DNA of 64,000 nt, from contig FTLJ01000500.1 in the NCBI GenBank assembly GCA_900155495.1, positions 1-64,000 on the forward strand, given 5' to 3'. Of the stretch, positions 33,301 through 45,200 are shown piece after piece (within the stretch, counting starts at the first letter, position 1; the number at the start of each line of letters is the position of its first letter). The position numbers were made by a program, and so were the translations under genes. The DNA is from Porogramme epimiltina. Taxonomy: Eukaryota > Basidiomycota > Agaricomycetes > Polyporales > Polyporaceae. The notes below the pieces were generated by a model. The model did no database searches. It was not told the origin of the DNA and saw only the letters and a program-made list of their open reading frames with translations.

Positions 33301-34392
33301 CGGGAGGATTCGAGCTTGGACATGATCGCCTCAGCTGTATCTTTGGCACCGGCATGGAAGTGTAGATTTGCAGCGTCGGGTCCACCGACGTCGATGTGCA
33401 CATGCTTGGACTTCTCGACCTTGGCGGATTCGATGTCTGATGTCTGCCACTTCCGCACCGGGTTCTACCGACAGATATGGGTGGGTGAGGGAGATGGTTA
33501 GACATCTGTGAGCGCACCTTGTCCGACTCGCTCGCAAAGAACATAGCACCGTTTCCGATCCCAAGGGTGCCCTTCTTCTTCTTACCCTTGGCGTCGACCT
33601 CCGACACGGCCCACGTCTGGATAGAATCAGCTTGTGCTTTGTTGGAAGCGGCAGCAACTCGATCCGCCGGGTCGACGTATGTGCTGACCGGTCGGGGCGG
33701 CTGTGGTGGCTATCGAAATCATATAATGTTGCTCCAACACAGGAATAGGCAATTGTAAGACTCACTGAATCCGGGACGACGATAGAGGACAATAATGCCG
33801 GAGCAGCTGCCGGTGCCGCTGCGGACGCATCTCCGTCCGTCTGAATGGTCTAATGAGATGACGGGAGTACATATAGAGAGGAAGGGGGCGAACCTCTTCG
33901 ACGTAATTGCCGGGCACGTAGCCAACCCTTCCCTCTTCTGATGGGTCCTGCACCAGCAGCCATTCCTCGTCCTTGTCGTAGACGTGCAATATCTCATCCT
34001 CCTTTACAGACAGTTCCGTAGATTGTGTCGCTTCGTAGTCATAGAGCACCTTGACGACTTGTATTGGTTCGGCCTAAGGGAAGGGTGTGAGAGGTGGAGG
34101 GGATCGGGGCAGTGCGGGGTAACACACAGGCTCGACATAAGCCGATGGGACCAGTCCAGATGGGCCGTCCTCATCTTGTGAGTCTGTCTTGAGCTTGACC
34201 TTCCACCAACTATGCAGAGTATTAGCCGGGCAAGAGGAGATGGAGGCAGTAACCGCACTCGTCGTCGGCCCGCTGAAGGAGAAAGAGCAGCTGGTTCTCT
34301 TTGATTGCTATCTCATCTTCTGCGCCTTCCTGAGGCTCGTAATCGTAGGAGGCCTTGAGGACCAAGAGGTATTTCTCCTGTTCCGCGGCCAT
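30343..34392 (-). CDS. SLA1: Endocytic actin-patch adaptor Sla1
   Basis: Links clathrin-mediated cargo capture to Arp2/3-driven actin. ATG 34392 begins MAAEQEKYLLVLKASYDYEP, the first SH3 domain. The second SH3 is VVKVLYDYEATQS ... GYVPGNYVEE; a third lies downstream (AVALYNFSADGEDELTVHEG ... GVVPASYVE). A long Glu/Arg/Lys coil precedes SHD1 (LREWRDRSGQFRVDAAFLGF), the NPFxD-cargo domain, and a SAM-like SHD2 (VDWFEFFLNAGCDVDDCTRY). A UIM-like EELARQLQAEE follows, then a proline-rich tail with four [LIV]xxQxTG Ark/Prk-kinase-type motifs. The end is GGGYGYQ, stop 30343-30345. Nine introns are seen, including a 30-nt exon at 30725-30754. Estimated about 1,190 residues, matching Sla1 size and order. 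Confidence 0.92.
30725..30754 (-). other. 30-nt microexon of SLA1
   Basis: Bounded by TCTAG before and GTAAGT after on the minus strand, it adds ten codons reading NPTGFNPIQS in phase with both neighbours. The next exon starts with the same NPTGFNP sequence, so the pair looks like a small tandem duplication. Confidence 0.7.
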
Positions 34393-34986
34393 AAAGAGCG
34401 AGGGGTATTATGTGTGTCTGAGGTTGGTGGTGCTGCAAGGGCAAGTCCGCCGGCGGGCGCAATCTCATGGGCGCATCATGGGAAGCGCCCATCACTTCCC
34501 TACCCATGTCATCATTAACCTCGGGGCTCCTCTACCACGCACTAAAGCGAAGATCATAGCGGATTATGCATATCGAAGAGCCGGTATGCGTTCCCTAGCG
34601 AGCAGGGGACGTCCCCGACGCAGATCAAAAACTCGAAAGAAGTCTACTACGAATAAGATTAATCTAAATCGATGTTCTTTCGAAGTACAAGGACTCAGGA
34701 ATGCTAGGCTCTCAGGTTCAGCGACCCAGGGCTTTGGGTCCCAGCGAGAATAGAGGAACTTTCTCATTGCGGGGCCGAGGTCAGAGCGTCAAGCTAGAGA
34801 GTCAAAGTCCACGGGAGCGGGGAGGGCTGAGTCGCTCGGCCCGGAATAGGCAGTAGAAAACTTGGTTTCAAGGCAGGTCGGCGGTCAACTCGTCCCCCGC
34901 TCTCCCTCCTACCCTCATCGTGTGCCGGCATCCTACCATCTATCTACTTGCCGTCTTTCCCCTCTAACCCGCCCTCGAAAACAATC
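34393..34986. other. Divergent intergenic region SLA1 / SUP35
   Basis: Nearly 600 bp containing the promoters of both genes. The last 100 bp before SUP35 are pyrimidine-rich, as expected of a fungal 5' leader. No gene was recognised. Confidence 0.45.
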
Positions 34987-36998
34987 ATGAGCAAGCTCAA
35001 CGCCAACGCCTTTTCTTTCGTCCCCGGCCAAGCATTTCGCGTCCCTCAGCAAGGGCAGCCTGCTCAGCCCCCTCCTCCGCCCATCGAACGTCCTCCCCAA
35101 ACGGAGGCCCCTGCACCACCACCGACCATCTCTCTGAACATCGGCGGCTCGAAGCCCGCCCCTCCCGCAACAGTATCAATAAACATCGGCGGACCCAAGC
35201 CTGCTGCTTCTCCCGCCCCCGCCCCCGCACCTGCCCCCGCTCCCGTTCCTAGTGCCCCTGCTTCTGCCCCTACTGTCAAGGCATCTGCGCCAACATCATC
35301 CGCACCCGCCGCCTCCGCATCGACCAAGGCATTCACCCTTGACCGTGCCAAAACCGATACAGCCGCAGTTGCTCAGGATGTCCGGAACGCAGCGGACGAT
35401 GAAATCCTGAAGGATCTCTACGGGAGTGGTACGTCGAGTCCTTGACATCTATCTATTCAATAGCTGACCTGGATCTTCTCTCGATCAGTCAAGGAGCATC
35501 TGAACATCGTCTTCATCGGCCATGTTGATGCCGGCAAGAGTACCATGGGCGGGAACCTCCTGTTTATCACTGGAATGGTTGACAAGCGTACTATGGAGAA
35601 GTACGAGCGTGAAGCCAAGGAGGCCGGCCGTGATTCGTGGTATCTCTCTTGGGCACTCGACTCGACTCCCCAGGAACGTGCGAAGGGCAAGACCGTCGAG
35701 GTTGGCCGTGCGTACTTCGAAACGGACTCGCGGCGGTACACAATTCTCGACGCTCCCGGCCACAAGACGTTCGTGCCTTCCATGATTTCCGGCGCTGCAC
35801 AGGCCGATGTCGCGATCCTGGTCATTTCCGCGCGAAAGGGCGAGTTCGAGACCGGGTTCGAAAAGGGCGGTCAAACTCGCGAGCACATCATGCTGGTGAA
35901 GACGGCGGGTGTGTCGAAAGTCGTTGTCGTTATCAACAAGATGGACGAACCGACAGTCGAGTGGTCGAAGGCTCGTTTCGACGAGATCAAGGACAAGCTC
36001 ACGCCGTTCGTGAAAGCCGCCGGGTTTAACATCAAGACGGACGTCAAGTTCATCCCTGTCTCTGCTTACACTGGTGCCAATTTGAAAGACCGCATCAAGA
36101 AGGAGACTTGTTCCTGGTGGGAGTGAGTACTTTGCCGTTGCGTATCTGGTTGGACACCCTCTTATTGATGTGCTCACCAGCGGCCCGTCTCTTCTCGAGC
36201 ACCTCGACAAGATGCCGATGGTTGACCGCAAGATCAACGCACCTTTGATGATGCCCGTTTCAGAGAAGTACAAGGACATGGGTACCATTGTCGTCGGCAA
36301 GATTGAGTCAGGCCACATGCGCAAGGGTGATACGCTCATGCTCATGCCGAACAAGAGCATAGTCGACATCACTGCCATCTATAACGAGATGGAGGACGAA
36401 ATTCAGTCAGCATTCTGTGGCGACAACGTGCGCGTTCGTCTTCGCGGAGTCGACGATGAAGACATCACCCCTGGCTTCGTGCTTACGAGCCCATCGAATC
36501 CTATCCACTCTGTACGCCAATTTGAGGCCCAGCTTGCCATCCTCGATCACAAGAACATCATTTGTGCCGGTTATTCTGCCGTCATGCACTGCCACACACT
36601 GTCGGAGGAAGTTGTTCTCGCCGTGAGTACTGCTACCCGCTTATGCTAACAACCTCGCTCATCATTACACACATAGTCACTGCTTCACTACTTCGACAAG
36701 GCAACCGGTCGCAAGTCGCGGAAGCCACCACAGTTTGCGAAGAAGGGTCAGAAAATTGTCGCTCTTATCGAAACGACCGAGCCTGTCTGCGTCGAGAAGT
36801 TCACTGACTACCCCCAACTTGGTCGCTTTACTCTTCGAGACGAGGGAAAGACGATCGCCATCGGCAAGGTAGAGCTTCTCCGGCTGGAATCTCACACTTT
36901 ACGTACTAATTAACACTCGGCATAGATCACAAAGCTCGTCGAGGGCCCGATAGATGAGGCCGCCGAGGGTGTCGCCAACCTATCGGTGAACGCTTAAG
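34987..36998 (+). CDS. SUP35: Eukaryotic peptide chain release factor GTP-binding subunit eRF3 (Sup35)
   Basis: GTPase that with eRF1 ends translation. Five exons. The N-terminus carries a PAM2 motif (LNANAFSFVP), which binds the MLLE domain of poly(A)-binding protein, then a proline/alanine-rich linker with a repeated PA run instead of a Q/N prion region. The GTPase part has G1 GHVDAGKST, the segment WALDSTPQERAKGKTVE, G3 DAPGH, G4 NKMD and G5 SAYTG. Domains 2 and 3 include GKIESGHMRKGDTLMLMP, LDHKNIICAGYSAVMHCH and LGRFTLRDEGKTIAIGKI. The introns join YGS|VKEHLN, SWW|DGPSLLEHLD, VVLA|SLLHYF and GK|ITKLVEG. The stop TAA is 36996-36998. The PA linker has a local direct repeat at about 35213-35245. 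Confidence 0.94.
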
Positions 36999-37272
36999 GC
37001 CTCGAATGCGTAGAAGTCCAACCGCGTTGCCTGCGGGGCACTGTAACTCTAACTTTGTAACGCCAGACGACACATGTAGCATGTTCCCTTCACGACGACT
37101 GTAAACCACCGCCGCTGGCAGAGCAAGCACGCACGCAACCTCCGTACTCACAATTGACGGCGATATCTTGTAGAATCCCGCGCTACAACACTCGTATTCA
37201 TACTACCATTCACCGTATTCATATAACGAACATGTTCACGACCTTCCAGATAAACGTGTGAGGGATAGAACA

Positions 37273-39444
37273 CTAAATGAGGCGACACTTCCTGTAGTGT
37301 CCCTCCACTGCAGACTGAATTTCCCTCTTCAGTGCTGATTGCACGATGAGCTCGCCGCACACATAGCAGAAATGCCTGTCGAATGATTCTATCAATGCGC
37401 CATATGCAGACGACGGAACAGGACCATACGTACGCATTGCAGCCAGGGGCGGTGCACGTCATGTGGTTGCATCCAGTGATCTTTTCGGCGGGGGTCTGGC
37501 AGCCTACAAAGCGGATGAGCGAAGCCGGAATGGGCGGTCGGACCTGCAGAGACGAGAAAGGACTGACCGGGACAGTGCTTCCAACCTTGCTGCGACATGA
37601 GGTGGTTGAGTTCAGAGGAGCCATCGCACGAGTGCACCGGACCTCCAATCTCTATCGCCTGCGAGCATAGCTTGCACCACGTGTACCCACACCCGTGCAA
37701 GGGACAAGTGATCATCTTCGCCTCTTGATATTCAGCCTTGTCTACGAAGAGAGTCTTCAGGCACCTGAAAGGAGTTGTGAGGTGGGCTCCCGAGCCCCTG
37801 GACAGTGATGTGTGGAGTATACGCACTTGCGACAATGAATTATGGTAGAGAATCGCGCAAGCTGCATTTCGCTGAAAACGGTGTATTGCTCGTCTGACAG
37901 GCCAAGTTGCTGTATAGCCGTGTTGTCCAACTCTGTGGGACCTCATTGAGTTTCTGTGCTTTGCAGAGTACGCCATCGACCTACCGCTGGGGTCTGAGTC
38001 CTCCTTTCCTGCCATACATGATGGACAAAAGATGGGGTAGCGATGGGAATCGATGACGGACACTACGTGCGCCTTCATACATTGCCTACAGAAGGTGTGT
38101 CCACAGGGCATAACGCGGGCCACGAAGTCTTCGGGAAGGCGTTCGAAGCATATGCCGCAGTCGAATTCGGCCGGTTGGGATGCCTGCAAGTCGCTGAACT
38201 GCTGCTGAAGCTGGCGATTCTCCCTGTCATATTCGTGCTGCAGCTGTAGCGCCAATGGATCGAAATGAGTCGAGCGGTGGTTTGTAGATGAGCCGTTGGC
38301 ATTTCCGAGGCGGCGAGGACGATCGGCCCGGGGGGGAGTGCCGACCGGGCTTTGGGAGGAATGCCGGGGGTGAGGAGGTGGTGCGGACATTACGCGAGCC
38401 GTCGCTGCGGTGATCGTACCCCAGCCCCACCCCGTGTACGCGGCCTTCGCCTGCGCTAACTCGCCCTCGAGCACCCGTATTCTGCCCTCGAGGCCCGCCG
38501 TGTTCCTCTTTAGGAGCCTCTTATCGGCCTCGAGGATTTCATTTCGGTCTTCGAGTTCGCGTACTCGGGCCTGGAGATTGAGCACTTGGAGGCCGGAATC
38601 GAGAGCGAGCGCAGCCCAGTCCTTCCCTGTAGTTGTGGCATCACGAGCCACAAAGACTTCTCCGGAGCAATGAGCAAGGAGCTGTGTTTGCCATTGCATT
38701 TCATTGTCTTGCAGAAGGTGCTCGTCGTACCGTAGAAGATCCGAAATATATTGAGCTGTAACTGAAACTGAATTCTTGAATATGAATGCAGCGCCTTGTG
38801 GGTGCTTTCGAGGGCGTGGGTGGGAGTCAAAAACCATGAACAGTTCAGATGGGACACCTGCGATACAGAAACAGGCGATAATTTCTGGGGGGCGTGTGAT
38901 AATGACACAAGATGACCTGGCTTGTTCCTTCGTGAGATTGGCGACTTCGCTAGAGAACATATTGTCACCGAATGCCTGAGTTCAAAAGCTTTGAACTCAC
39001 GAGAAAAGTTTTCGAAAGAATGGGAGACCCGCTTGACCATAGTCGGACCGTACTAACCGAAGGGACCGTTGAAAGATGGGTGCCTCGTAGATGTCCTCCA
39101 CTGCAAAATGAACGGAACTAGACCAGGAACGGCATGGCGTAAGGATATCCTAGGCAATAAATGTGGAACCACATTGTAGACATGTCTTATAGCGTATGAG
39201 CAAGACCCACCTCAAGGAAGCGGCGCTTCATGAGCTCTTGAACAAATTGAGTGTTACCCAATCCAGTTGCATGGAGCCCAAGTACCAGTCTTGCACAATT
39301 TAGGGCAGCCAATCCACAGGCAGATACTCCCCCGCCCGCTTGGCTATACTGACTTCGACCTACGTGAGAGACAACATACTCTGGAAACTCCCCGGATATG
39401 ATTCGATCAGCGTTGGGAGAGTGATCATAGTCCCCGCTAGACAT
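37273..39444 (-). CDS. Predicted papain-like cysteine-protease domain fused to RBR (RING-IBR-RING) ubiquitin ligase
   Basis: Seven exons give 589 residues with an exact codon count. Residues 1-215 look like a cysteine protease: SQYSQAGGGVSACGLAALN puts a candidate nucleophile at Cys43, followed by VIITRPPEIIACF and LFMVFDSHPRPRKHPQGAAF with a candidate His153. A coiled coil (about 230-280) and a basic, disordered linker follow. RING1 is CGICFERLPEDF ... PCGHTFCRQC ... CPSC; the IBR runs CRKC ... CPLHGCGYTWCKLC ... HSC; the Rcat is CPGCQTPAEKITGCNHMTC ... FCYVCG, with the Cys of GCNHM as predicted thioester residue. Introns are 115, 51, 52, 62, 64 and 58 nt. The RBR part is firm; the protease reading is an inference from motif spacing. 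The 3' end faces SUP35. Confidence 0.78.
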
Positions 39445-40072
39445 TGCGGATGAGGGATGCCGATGAAAGCTGGCGAGCTACCAAGGTTCAGTGAGTGCTG
39501 TGAATGCGAATAAGAAGGGGTACAAGGGCCGCGTCATGGGCAGATAGGGTTAAATTACCGAAGCACCCTATATACACTTGCTTCAATATCGATGTAGAGG
39601 ATGTGTCTAGAATATGACGCTGCAGGTGGGCTGGATGGAACAAGGCCAGGCAAGGAAAGAAAATCAAATAGACGCACAACGGTGTAGCATCCTACCGCAG
39701 CACAGTACTAGTGTTTAGCTATTTGTCTCTCAGTCCCTTCGGCACAATGCTTCTGTGCACCCAGTCGCATGCTAGCCATGGATCGGACTCTAGCGTAGTG
39801 GAGGAAAAACTCCGAGTTGACACAGCTCTTGAGTCTTACAAGTGCTGCATCACAAAAAAGCCGGGTTTCGGAGCTCATGTAGCTCTCTCGGGGTTTCAAT
39901 TGGCTTGTACAATGACCACCAAACGATGCGCGCACTGATGGGGTCGTCTTCGAAGCACCTCACCTCCTTGATTAAACGAGCGATGGTATAGGGGTATAAA
40001 AGACAGACTGGAGACTACTTCTTAATGAGTGACGATACCGCAAGTCCAAACACCACACACACCCACACACCC
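39445..40072. other. Intergenic region, no gene recognised
   Basis: Contains only short frames without family resemblance. A plus-oriented TATAAAA near 39995-40001 has no plus-strand gene after it and is probably incidental. Confidence 0.4.
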
Positions 40073-41480
40073 CTACTGCGACGCGAACACAAACGCCAGC
40101 TGGTCCATCTCGTCCCCGTCCTGGCCGACGAAACCGACGATCTGCCATCCAGAAGGCGCCGTGAACGTGCTGCAGTCGCTGGTAGTGGTGCCCGCCGCGA
40201 CGGACCGGCCCGTGCTCGTCGTCGCCTTGATGTAGAAGTTGCGCGTGTGGCCGTCCTTCTGGCCCTCGCAGAGCACCGCGCTGGTCCAGAACTCGCCGCT
40301 CGCGAGCGTGAGCGTCGACGCGTCGCCGCCGGTGCCGCCGTGCGTGAACGTCGTGCCGTCCGCGAGCGTGAGGCCGACGCTGTCGAGGCGCGACGCGCCG
40401 CGGAACGTGAGCGTCGTGGGCTTCAGCGTGCCCGTCTTGGCCGCGAGCGCGGGGACGTCGCTGAACCATGTCCCGTGCGGGCCGCCCCAGAAACCGGACT
40501 GCTGGAAGCGGGAGGTGGAGTAGGTGAAGTTGACGTTGATCGGGTTGTGGTCGGAGAGGATGCTGCCATTGGGCTGGAGGAAGAGAGTGGACGCGTAGTG
40601 GAAGCCGGTCGCATTGAGGTTCACGAGCGGACTCGAGCGGAAGAAGAGCTTGTCGACCGTCTCGCACGTGTCCGTTGTGCTCGGGTTGTCGCAGAGCGTC
40701 TCGACGGTGGGGGGTGTGCCCGCGCGTTCGAAGTCGACCCATACGTCGGAGAGGCCGGGACCGGACGCGTTCTGCGACGCGAGGAGGCCACGGATTGCGG
40801 TGTCTGCCGTGCGAGTGTAGCGCGAGTTGGTATCACCGAAGACGAGAACGGCGTTGCCGACGCTGTTGGCGAAAATGTAGGACGCAACTTGCTGAATGTT
40901 CGCATTGCGCGCAGTCTCATCGCCGTCTTCGGTACCGGCATCGGCGTGGAGGTTGTAGACGTCGACGTAGATCTCGGAGTCGCTGGACGTGGAGTTGGCG
41001 ATGCGCATGCGCATGAAAGTGAAGCCCTTCGGCGTGAGGCAGTCGTCGCTGGACGCGTCGGAGCAAACGTCCCACTTGACGCGCTCAAAATCGACCCAGT
41101 CAAAGTTGGAGAGAGTATTGAGGCCGCTGCCGATGGCAGCCCCGCCGGAAGTGGCCGTACGGTAGGGGTGGTCATCGGTTGCGTAGATGTACGCGTGGTA
41201 ATTGAAGTCCTGGAGAGATGGGGGGTTGAGCAGGAGCTTGTGTAGACAAGGCGGGAATAGAAATTCGCACCTCCTGGACATGGATCACGTCGTAATCGTA
41301 CTCAGCGAACTTCGACCCAATGATCCCGGCGTTGGTGGCCTTGTCTCCCGGCACCTCGTTGTCCTGCAGGATCTGTGGCAGGCCTGCCACATTCATGGAC
41401 AGGCAGCTGAACTGGCCACTGAGGGCGTGGACGCCCTGGCTGGCAAGCGCAACGGCCGTGGCGAGGGTATATGCGCGCAT
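40073..41480 (-). CDS. Secreted endonuclease/exonuclease/phosphatase-fold enzyme with C-terminal jacalin-like lectin domain
   Basis: Two exons (41271-41480, 40073-41209) give 448 residues. An N-terminal signal peptide (MRAYTLATAVALASQGVHA) directs secretion. The EEP/DNase I-like domain shows the metal-binding Glu in VIHVQE, DVYNLHADAG, VFGDTNSRYTR and the C-terminal SDHNPINVNF with the catalytic His. After a short spacer a jacalin-type beta-prism lectin domain starts at GFWGGPHGTWF and continues LTFRGASRLDSVGLTLADG, THGGTGGD and PSGWQIVGFVGQDGDEMDQL. The fold includes sphingomyelinases, nucleases and inositol phosphatases, so the substrate is open; the lectin suggests targeting to a glycan surface. 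Composition is very GC-rich. Confidence 0.8.
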
Positions 41481-42229
41481 GACGAGGTCCGGGGAGGGGC
41501 AACAAGAACGGGCCAACGAGGGACTGGACGGGTGAGGGAAGCGAGTCGACCGAGCTCAATGCTTTCACTCTGGTTTTGTAGCTCCTCAGAGGCGTGCCTT
41601 AGCTAGCATCCCGGGACGCGATAGCAACGTGCGCGCCGGGAGATCCTGTCGTCATGCGCGGGACTGTGCACGCGGAGGAGTTCCTGGAGAAGCATAGGGT
41701 AGCATGGATCAGCGGGGTGGGTGAGAGACTGGAGACGAGGTCAACGTTTGAACGGGGTGCACGTTGATGCCCGCGGCGAGATGGAATTACCCTCTAGCTC
41801 ATCGGGTAAACGCGTCTCAACGTCGAACCCTTCCATCGTCTTTCCACAGACCACCGGACCACTTGCGACCCGGGTCCGATCACGGGCTTCCGTCTTGTGC
41901 CCCTGCAGAAGTCTTCTTCCATGCTCAATGCACAGGTTAATATTAGACTGGAGAGTCGAGAGGTGCCATTGTAGATACCCGGACACTCACTGGAGGTAGA
42001 TCCACAGAGCACTATCCAGAACATTTACACAAGTCTGAGCTTGCCTCGTCTGTATGCGAGATTCACATGTGTAGCGCCCGCATAGGCCGGTGCCAAGGGG
42101 CGCTTCCCCTGTGGCCGACCGCTTACTGACGTTTTAGCTACCGCCACCATCCGGTCGCACAACGTCATCCTGGTCAGTCGCTATACCACGCGAAGCGCAT
42201 CCTTTCTGACACTTCTCTTTTAGAAAAAC
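41481..42229. other. Divergent intergenic region, secreted EEP-jacalin / RTP1
   Basis: Carries the promoters of both flanking genes. No TATA box close to either start and no RNA gene were seen. Confidence 0.4.
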
Positions 42230-45200
42230 ATGAATGGTAGAACTCGGGAAGAGCTTTTTCGTGCTGGCGCAGTCCTCACCGGTTCTTCTCCCACCTCCGA
42301 GGTCCGCCCAGCCGATCTCAAGACCATCCTTCTCAAGAGGATAAAAGATTTCTATGCTCTCTTTGGGCAGGATGAGAGTGCTTTAAATGAAGCTTCCACG
42401 GAGACCGTTCAACTTGAAACGGCCACTGCGGCGCTCACTCTCTTGGAACATTTACATGAGAAAATAACATATCGTGGCTCTACTTTTCAATCCGGAGCGC
42501 CCCAGAAGCCCGCTAAAGATGGAGACCCGCACACGGAAAGCGACCCCTCTCTCGTTGGGACCCGTGATCTTGCCCTCATCCGCACCTTAATGTCTATCGT
42601 GTTCAAATGGGCAATCGAACCCCTCGTTCAACGCATAGTGTCCGCAATTCCGTCCACATCTGCATTGCATATCACTAAAGGAAGAAGATTCATCGATCTC
42701 ACTGGGCTTCCTCACGAGTACTCTACCCTTTCCTCGATGACAACAAAACTACTAGCCCTTCCGCTCTCTGGTGGCCTAGCGTCCCCTATCACACAGTCGG
42801 CCGTGTCGGCGACTCTGTTGAATCAGCACCTCTCCGATCTTCTACATCCATGTATCATCCTCGGATGGCTACCCAAATCCCTCTCTTCAGATTCTATGCA
42901 AACCGTGGATACGATACGCCCTCAAGTCATGTACCTCCTTTCAAGGTATGTTGTGTCTACCGTCGAACGCCCGGCGACGGCTGATGGGGCTCGTAGACTT
43001 CCTGTATCAACGGCGATTTCCGCTCTAGGAAAGGTGCTATCCAAATCCTCGGCTTCTCTTCCATATGCACGGAAGGCATGCACGCACATACTCAGTAGGC
43101 AACTGCTACGCCCAGAAGGAATCAGGGGACTTTGCGAATCAGTTTTCGCAGAAGAAGACGTCTCAGGAGAGGATGTCCCTTTGGAAAAGCTTGAACATAT
43201 TGCTCGTTTGCTAGGGACCATTCCCTCTGGCATGAAACCAGAGGTATGTACGATGTGCGTATGCAGGTGGGAGTGGTACTGAAAGTCACACAGGAGTACT
43301 GTGATGTGATGGTCCCGCGTATGCTCTTACTTTTGAGCTTAGGAGACACTGCGCTATCACTCTCACACAAACGAGCGATAGCTTTCTCTCTATCTCGTAG
43401 TCTCACCAACGACGAGGCACCCGCTATGCAAGCCGCAACGTCTAGAATCGCATTCCCAACATTGCATAATCCAATCCTCCACGGTATGTCATCCTACCAC
43501 AGCTATACGCATATCTTGCTGAGAGGACCAAAGGGACAGGAGATCTATCCGCTGCCGCGTCTCTTCGCACAGTAGAAGTACTCTTAACGAACACAGATCC
43601 ATCGCCCCCATTTATCTCTACACTCCTCACTCCAATCATACCCTCATTATATGCTCTATTGGCCCATCTGGACTCCATGAAAGCCTCCGATCCACTCTTG
43701 CGCGAAACCCTCAAAGGTTACTTGGATGCGTGGGGGAGGCTACTTGGATCCGCCGAGATCATCACCACCTTGCAGAAGATCATTGGCGGTGAAGGCGGTA
43801 GCTGGAGGGTGGACATCGCGGGCGAAATTTACAGGACAGACGAGTATGTCGTTCACTTACTTTGCACGAATCATGTCCTAAAATGTTCCACGGCAGTGCT
43901 GCACCAGATCCCACGTCTCTCTCGTTGTTCACACCCGAAAGCCTCCAGCAAGCAGAGGAGGCAGGAGAACTCGACGTTGACTCTAACATTCTGGGGCTCA
44001 AACCAGAACCCGTTCGATTTGTCCGACTCGTCCAGGACATTGGCCGTGCGGACGTATCTTCCGAGCTTTTCGTAAGGCTTTTGGAAGGGTACCGGGAGTT
44101 ACGGGATCGGCCTGATGCAAACCCACTGAGGTAAGTGGCCCCCCAGCCTTTTCCCTCAATCAATAGTTAAGGGATCTTCAGGACGCTGCTGTACCTCCAG
44201 CTAGTCGTGCAGATGCAAAAAATCTCATCGGACGATGCGTCTAACGTGCTCAGTAAACCAGAGCATGTCCTGACTTTCGTTAAGCACGCCCTAGAGGGTT
44301 CACGCTCATCAGAGACGCCCGCGAAAACCCCCGTTAAGAAACAGGGTCTCGGGGTCGAAGATCTACGAATCGTACAAGAAGAAATTGATGAACTAGACGA
44401 TGGAGACAGCGACGATGAAGAGGAAGGCGGACAGTCGGAACAGACTGTAGACGACATTACATCTACAGCGGTTAAGCTCCTGCTATCGTTGTTAGAGGGT
44501 AAGTGTCTCTTTATCTTTCCGTCAAAAGGCGCTCACGAATACACCCTTTAGCGCACCCCGACCTTTCTGCGCGTAGTGCACCTTCATTGAACGACATCTT
44601 CGAACTCCTCGAACCTCTCACACGCGTACCGAACGATGATCTTCGTGCACTCGCCCGCGAGGCACGGATGGTTATGACTGCCCGTCTCGCCTCAACCTCC
44701 GCCTCCGCCAATGGAAATCCCACAAAGAGATCCACCGACGAGACCGAGACCCCACAAGAAACATACCAGAAAGCTCTCAAGCTCCTGCAAGACCCTCTCC
44801 TCCCCGTGCGCGCCCACGGCCTCCTGCTCCTCCGCCAGCTCGTCGCCCCCGGCCCAGGCCTCACGCGCCCCGTGCTTGACGACGCGCTCGTGCCAGGCAT
44901 CCTCGCCGTGTTCCTCGAGGCCGCGCACGACGACGACTCGTACGTCTTCCTCAACGCCGTCCAGGGCCTCGCCGCGATGGCCGACGGCTTCGGGCGCGAC
45001 GTCCTCCGCGCGCTCGTCCGCGCGTACGCCGGCGGGCTCGACGACCCGCTCGCCGCGAGCGCGCTGCGCGCACAGGACGTCGACGTGCGCACGCGCGTCG
45101 GCGAGGCGCTCGGCCAGGTCGTGCGGCGCTGCGGGGAGGCGCTCCCCGCGTACGGTGCGTCCTTTAGAGTCTGCCTTCTTCGGGGCGGGGTCCCGTGCTG

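Noticed and set aside
40025..41245. Plus-strand frame of 406 codons opposite the EEP-jacalin gene
   Set aside because: Arg/Glu/Ala/Val-rich antisense shadow; the minus strand carries clear catalytic and lectin motifs.
41815..41870. GGTTCGA-like motif on the minus strand near 41.83 kb
   Set aside because: The flanking bases do not form a T-stem, and no D-arm or acceptor stem was found.
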